From Syntrophorhabdaceae bacterium PtaU1.Bin034 (lineage in GTDB: Bacteria > Desulfobacterota_G > Syntrophorhabdia > Syntrophorhabdales > WCHB1-27): a stretch of 18,495 nt of DNA. The notes under the pieces are model-generated. The model had not been told where the DNA came from and made no database searches. It was given only the letters and a program-made list of their open reading frames with translations. Shown one piece after another: positions 14,436 to 18,495 of this stretch (its first letter is position 1; each line of letters starts with the position of its first letter). The translations under genes were made by a program, and so were the position numbers. The DNA lies in the NCBI GenBank assembly GCA_002067405.1, contig MVRP01000070.1, positions 1-18,495 of the forward strand, written 5' to 3'.

Positions 14436-15947
14436 ATGGAGCTGTTGAACAACGTTTACTTAGGTTTCAGTGTTGCTTTCATTCCCATCAACCTGCTTTT
14501 CTGCTTTATCGGGGTGCTTCTCGGCACGCTCGTGGGGGTGCTTCCCGGTTTGGGGCCGGCAGCGACCATTGCACTGCTCCTGCCTATTACCTTTAGCTTG
14601 AGCCCTGAAACAGCCATCATCATGATCGCGGGGATCTATTACGGCGCGCAGTATGGTGGATCGACAACGTCCATTCTGGTAAACATCCCCGGGGAGGCTT
14701 CCTCGGTAGTGACGTGTCTCGATGGATACCAGATGGCCCGCAAGGGGAGGGCAGGGCAGGCCCTCGGAATGTCTGCCTTCGGCTCCTTTATTGGCGGTAC
14801 CCTCAGTGTTATCGGACTGATGTTTCTTGGTCCGGTGATGGCCGGGTTCGCACTCGACTTCGGTCCTCCCGAGTATTTCGCCCTCATGCTGCTCGGAATC
14901 GTGATCCTCACCTTCCTCTCGAAGGGCGCCATGGCCCGATCGTTTGTTTCCGCGGCGTTAGGCCTTTTTGTCGGGACCATCGGTACCGACCCGATTGTGG
15001 GTGCCCTGCGGTACACTTACGGGACGTTGACCCTGATGGACGGCATCGGCCTCGTGCCGGTTGCCATGGGCCTCTTTGGCATCAGCGAGGTTCTGACCAA
15101 TATTGAGAGCAGCCGGGTGAGAGATGTTTTCAGGACGAAGATCAAAGGCCTGTTTCCGTCGCGCAGTGATTGGAAGCGATCCCGCGGTGCTATCGGCAGG
15201 GGTTCCATCCTCGGGTTTTTCCTCGGTATTCTTCCCGGCGGGGGTGCGATCCTTGCCGCATTCACCTCTTATGCAATAGAAAAGCGGATATCCCGTCATC
15301 CCGAAGAGTTCGGCCAAGGGGCGATCGAGGGGGTGGCAGGACCCGAGACGGCAAATAACGCGGCAACGGGCGGCGCCATGATCCCGTTGCTCTCACTTGG
15401 GATACCTTCGAACGTCATTATGGCGCTCCTTATCGGCGCCATGATGATCCATGGCATAAAGCCGAGTTGTTTTCTGATCAACGAACATCCCCAGGTATTC
15501 TGGGGGGTGATCACCTCAATGTATCTGGGGAACACTCTCCTGCTGGTGCTGAACCTCCCGCTCATCCCGTTGTGGGTGAGGCTTCTCAAGATCCCCTATG
15601 GGATTCTCTTCCCTCTCATCGTGCTGTTTTGCCTGATCGGCGTATACACGGTCAATGCAAACAGCGCTGAAATCCTCGTCATGCTCGTGTTCGGGGCAAT
15701 CGGGTATGTGATGCGCAAGACGGGATTCGATCCGGCTCCGCTTCTGTTCGCTATGGTGATCGGGCCGATCATGGAGACAGCATTACGCCAGTCCTTGCTC
15801 CACTCAAGGGGTTCTTTCAGTGTTTTCCTTACCCGTCCCATTGCCGCCGTCCTGATCTTCGTAAGCCTGTTCCTCCTCGCAGCCCCGCTGTTCCCGTCAC
15901 TTCACCGAAAGAGGGAGAACATGGTCAAGGAGGGTAGTGAGGACTAG
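14436..15947 (+). CDS. tctA: TTT-family large membrane subunit TctA
   Basis: Inner-membrane permease of 503 aa with about 11-12 helices. Family signatures are clear: GTLVGVLPGLGPAATIALLLP (about 30-50) and YYGAQYGGSTTSILVNIPGE (about 68-87), followed by GYQMARKGRAGQALG. The second half repeats the motif as GFFLGILPGGGAILAAFTSY and the ETANNAATGGAMIPLLSLGIP segment. Together with TctB and TctC it would import a carboxylate using an ion gradient. The start overlaps the region just after tctB (one base between stop and ATG) and has no strong ribosome-binding site of its own, consistent with coupling. A 92-base spacer with a short hairpin follows before the decarboxylase gene. Confidence 0.95.
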   Translation: MELLNNVYLGFSVAFIPINLLFCFIGVLLGTLVGVLPGLGPAATIALLLPITFSLSPETAIIMIAGIYYGAQYGGSTTSILVNIPGEASSVVTCLDGYQMARKGRAGQALGMSAFGSFIGGTLSVIGLMFLGPVMAGFALDFGPPEYFALMLLGIVILTFLSKGAMARSFVSAALGLFVGTIGTDPIVGALRYTYGTLTLMDGIGLVPVAMGLFGISEVLTNIESSRVRDVFRTKIKGLFPSRSDWKRSRGAIGRGSILGFFLGILPGGGAILAAFTSYAIEKRISRHPEEFGQGAIEGVAGPETANNAATGGAMIPLLSLGIPSNVIMALLIGAMMIHGIKPSCFLINEHPQVFWGVITSMYLGNTLLLVLNLPLIPLWVRLLKIPYGILFPLIVLFCLIGVYTVNANSAEILVMLVFGAIGYVMRKTGFDPAPLLFAMVIGPIMETALRQSLLHSRGSFSVFLTRPIAAVLIFVSLFLLAAPLFPSLHRKRENMVKEGSED

Positions 15948-16040
15948 GAGAGCGCCCGGAAGCTGATTCGTTTTATTAAGGTGACCGACCGGTAAAGCCG
16001 GTTGAATAAAAAGAGAAAAAGATCATAAAGGAGAAACAAG

Positions 16041-17498
16041 ATGCCATATGCTGACTTGAGAGAGTACATCGACCGACTCGAAAGGGAAGGCGACCTGAAG
16101 AGGATCACCGCTGAGGTCGATTGGAACCTGGAATTAGGTGCAGTGATGAGGCGGGCAAATGATCTGCGAGAGCCGGCCCTCCTCTTTGAATCCATCAAAG
16201 GCTGCTCGCCCGAATACCGCGTGCTGGCGAACATGGTGGGCGCAAGCAAGGGCAACCCGTACGGAAGACTCTGCCGGGCCATGGACCTGCCTTATGATAC
16301 GCCGCCCCTCGAAATAATCGATGAATTCATCCGTCGGTTCCAGAACCCCATAAGGCCCGTGCAGGTCGATAATGCGCCTTGCAAGGAAAACATTATCAAA
16401 GGAGAGGACGTTGACCTCACGCGGTTTCCCTCGCCCCATTTCCGCCCCATGGACGGCGGCCGGTTCATGGGCACCTGGCACACGGACGTTACCGCGAGCC
16501 GCGACAGAAGCTGGGTCAATTGGGGAATGTATCGGCACATGCTCCACGACAAACAGACGCTCGGGTGGCTTGCCAACCCCGGGCAGCACGGTCCGGGAAT
16601 ATATTACCAGCAGTACGAGTCAAAGGGCGAGGCCATGCCTTTTGCCATTGCCATCGGAACGGAGCCTGCATGCAGTCTCGCCACCATATCGCTTATACCG
16701 GCGAACATTGACGAGGCTGATCTGGCCGGAGGATTGCGGGGAAAGCCCATTGAGCTCATAAAGTGCGAGACGAACGATCTTCTTGTTCCCGCATCGGCGG
16801 AGATAGTGCTCGAAGGCGAGGTCCTGCCCTACGAGCGCCGCCCCGAAGGCCCGTTCGGAGAATACCCTGGCTACTTTGCGAGTGATTCCTCACCGCGGCC
16901 CGTTATTCATATCAACTGCATTACCCATCGAAACAACCCGATCCTGACTGTTTCATCACCGGGGAAACCCTTTGATGATACCACTTTTGTCTACGCCCTC
17001 TGCGGCAGCGCTGCTCTCACCATGGAGCTCAGGCGCCTCGGCCTTCCGTTCAACAAAGTTTTTCTGACGCCTGAGATGATGGGCGTGATCATTTCAGCGC
17101 GCGAGACATACCCGGGGTTCGTGCATACCTTATCATCCGCCGTATGGTCGACCAAGGTAGGCGTTTACCGTCCTACGGTCATTGTGGTGGGTGAAGATGT
17201 CGATGTGAGCAACGCCGAGGAAGTGTTGTGGGCGATGACCACGAGAATTCACCCGGTGCGCGACATCCATGTGCAGAAGCGGGCTCCCAGCAGCCCTCTC
17301 TTCCCGTTCGTCTCGCCTGATGAGCGAACCACCCTTACCGGCGCAAATGTCTGCTACGACGCGACCTTCCCCTTTGAGTGGAAGGACCAGGCACCGAAAG
17401 TGGTTGACTTTGAGCACGCGTGGCCCGAAGAGATCAAAGGCCGGGTAGCGCAGCGGTGGGAGGAGTATGGATTAGGGAAAGAAAACAAACAAGGATGA
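16041..17498 (+). CDS. UbiD-family decarboxylase (prenylated-FMN dependent)
   Basis: UbiD-type (de)carboxylase of 485 aa, cytoplasmic. Residues that bind metal and prenylated FMN or act in catalysis in characterised family members align well by spacing with fungal Fdc1: N160 and R165 in NWGMYR, H183 in PGQHG, E225, and the pair E269/E274 in PEGPFGEYPGY. The segments GGLRGKPIELIKCETNDLLV and VDVSNAEEVLWAMTTRIHP match E. coli UbiD. All active-site positions appear intact, so it should be functional if prenylated FMN is made by a UbiX, which is not in this window. In the setting of an aryl-CoA ligase and TTT transporter, it may decarboxylate an aromatic acid or its CoA thioester, as phthaloyl-CoA and isophthaloyl-CoA decarboxylases do (inference). 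AAGGAG precedes the ATG. Confidence 0.92.
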   Translation: MPYADLREYIDRLEREGDLKRITAEVDWNLELGAVMRRANDLREPALLFESIKGCSPEYRVLANMVGASKGNPYGRLCRAMDLPYDTPPLEIIDEFIRRFQNPIRPVQVDNAPCKENIIKGEDVDLTRFPSPHFRPMDGGRFMGTWHTDVTASRDRSWVNWGMYRHMLHDKQTLGWLANPGQHGPGIYYQQYESKGEAMPFAIAIGTEPACSLATISLIPANIDEADLAGGLRGKPIELIKCETNDLLVPASAEIVLEGEVLPYERRPEGPFGEYPGYFASDSSPRPVIHINCITHRNNPILTVSSPGKPFDDTTFVYALCGSAALTMELRRLGLPFNKVFLTPEMMGVIISARETYPGFVHTLSSAVWSTKVGVYRPTVIVVGEDVDVSNAEEVLWAMTTRIHPVRDIHVQKRAPSSPLFPFVSPDERTTLTGANVCYDATFPFEWKDQAPKVVDFEHAWPEEIKGRVAQRWEEYGLGKENKQG

Positions 17499-17553
17499 CT
17501 GAATATATGGATACCTAATTTGATGAACGACCAGCAAGATCAGGAGGTTTATC

Positions 17554-18480
17554 ATGCTGCTTAATTTGCCCGAATTTGAATATGTTTCTTGCGAGACGGT
17601 GGAGGAAGCGTGTTCCTTGCTCTCTACCTACAACGGTGATGCCCGGGTGTTTGCCGGAGGCACCGACATGCTCGTAAAGATGAAGCACCGGAGGGCCACG
17701 CCTCGAAAATTGATAAATATCAAAAAGATCAAAAGCCTCGATTATATCGACTACGACGAAGCGGACGGGCTCAGGATAGGAGCGCTGACGACTATTGACA
17801 GTCTCGCCCGTTCCACCCTGGTGATGCGGCAGTTCCCGATTCTTGGACAGGCCGCCGGTGTTTTGGGCACACCCCATGTTCGCAACCTCGCAACCCTTGG
17901 GGGCAATCTCTGTAACGCTTCGCCGGCAGCCGAGTGTGCGCCTGCCCTCATTACCATGGGAGCAGAGGCGACGCTGTCGGGCCCCGAGGGACGACGGACG
18001 GTCCCCCTGGAAGAATTCTTCACAGGCCCGGGCAGGAGCGTTGTCCGGAGTGACGAGTTGCTTACCGAGATACGTGTCCCCCGACAACCGGCCGGCACTG
18101 TGGGAGTTCATCTGAAGCACGGCTCGCGGAGGGTGGATGTTGCCGTTGCGGGCGCCAGTGTCCTGATGACCTTTGACGGCGAACAATGCAAGGACATAAA
18201 GATAGCCTTGAGTTCCGTGGGACCTACTCCGCTTCGTGCAAAGGAGGCGGAGAGCATTCTCAAGGGAGAAACAGTAAATGAAGAGAAAAGAGAGTTGATC
18301 GACCGGGCTGCCCGGACAGCTTCCGCTGAGTCACGCCCCATTGATGATTTGCGGGGCCGTGCCGGCGAGAGAAGGGATATCATCGAGAGCCTGGTGAAAG
18401 AAGCGATCAACAGGCTGATCTCAGGCAGGAAAAAGATAATTTCCCTGGATACTTTCGTGGGAAAGAAAAGCAGAAATTGA
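17554..18480 (+). CDS. Second FAD-binding subunit, xanthine dehydrogenase/CoxM family
   Basis: Flavin subunit of 308 aa, paralogous to the protein at 9501-10379 over its full length. Both share AGGTD(M/L)LVKMK, LDYI-YDE, DGLR-GAL, the NASPAA block and ESRPIDD-type endings. FAD motifs are at 34-45 and TLGGNLCNASPAAE (114-127); here the canonical GGN is intact, unlike in the first copy. About 20 extra C-terminal residues are basic and of unknown role. An excellent AGGAGG precedes the ATG. It starts 55 bases after the decarboxylase stop and is complete, with 15 bases left in the window. A partner iron-sulfur or molybdenum subunit would be expected just downstream. Like the first copy it lacks the [4Fe-4S] insertion of hydroxybenzoyl-CoA reductases. 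Confidence 0.9.
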   Translation: MLLNLPEFEYVSCETVEEACSLLSTYNGDARVFAGGTDMLVKMKHRRATPRKLINIKKIKSLDYIDYDEADGLRIGALTTIDSLARSTLVMRQFPILGQAAGVLGTPHVRNLATLGGNLCNASPAAECAPALITMGAEATLSGPEGRRTVPLEEFFTGPGRSVVRSDELLTEIRVPRQPAGTVGVHLKHGSRRVDVAVAGASVLMTFDGEQCKDIKIALSSVGPTPLRAKEAESILKGETVNEEKRELIDRAARTASAESRPIDDLRGRAGERRDIIESLVKEAINRLISGRKKIISLDTFVGKKSRN

Positions 18481-18495
18481 ATATCTCATATACAG

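Noticed and set aside
15986..16004. CGACCGG/CCGGTTG hairpin between tctA and the decarboxylase considered as a terminator
   Set aside because: The stem is only 7 bp with a wobble pair and is followed by A-rich DNA, not a T-run. Cotranscription across it is more likely.

Overview
The window looks like chromosomal DNA of a Gram-negative anaerobe, most plausibly a syntrophic or sulfate-reducer-like Desulfobacterota (former Deltaproteobacteria, Syntrophorhabdus-like). This is inferred from gene content: outer-membrane porins, a methyl-accepting chemotaxis protein, and a catabolic cluster combining an aryl-CoA ligase, a UbiD decarboxylase, molybdenum-enzyme parts and a tripartite tricarboxylate transporter (TTT). 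No rRNA, tRNA, CRISPR array or insertion sequence is visible.

Layout. Positions 1-157 are the last 51 codons of a porin on the + strand, ending at a strong hairpin shared with the convergent chemoreceptor gene (253-1899, -). A spacer of about 585 bp follows; it holds a short decayed reading frame with faint similarity to HdrA-type proteins. Two major facilitator genes on the - strand come next: a fosmidomycin-resistance (Fsr)-like exporter and a YnfM-like DHA1 exporter. A second porin on the - strand (5314-6642) is a close paralogue of the one at the left edge, in opposite orientation, with its own Rho-independent terminator.

From 6947 onward every gene is on the + strand and forms what looks like one catabolic island: IclR regulator, benzoate-CoA-ligase-like enzyme, FAD subunit of the xanthine dehydrogenase/CoxM type, a chimeric [2Fe-2S]-molybdopterin oxidoreductase, TctC, TctB and TctA, a UbiD-type decarboxylase, and a second CoxM-type FAD subunit. 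The porin and the IclR gene are divergent. Their shared 304-bp control region carries two copies of a 15-bp TGGAA-N5-TTTCA sequence matching the IclR-family operator pattern.

How the genes may work together (inference): a carboxylated, probably aromatic compound crosses the outer membrane through the porin. It is captured by TctC, imported by TctAB and activated to a CoA thioester by the ligase. A cytoplasmic flavo-iron-sulfur-molybdenum enzyme then carries out a redox step (hydroxylation, dehydroxylation or dehydrogenation), and the UbiD protein removes a carboxyl group.

The most unusual object is the molybdoenzyme at 10381-12768. Its N-terminus is the FAD-proximal plant-type [2Fe-2S] half of a xanthine dehydrogenase small subunit, cut off just where the second cluster domain should begin. 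It is joined to a complete DMSO-reductase-family catalytic subunit and encoded one base downstream of a CoxM-type FAD subunit. This makes it a hybrid of two molybdenum enzyme families.
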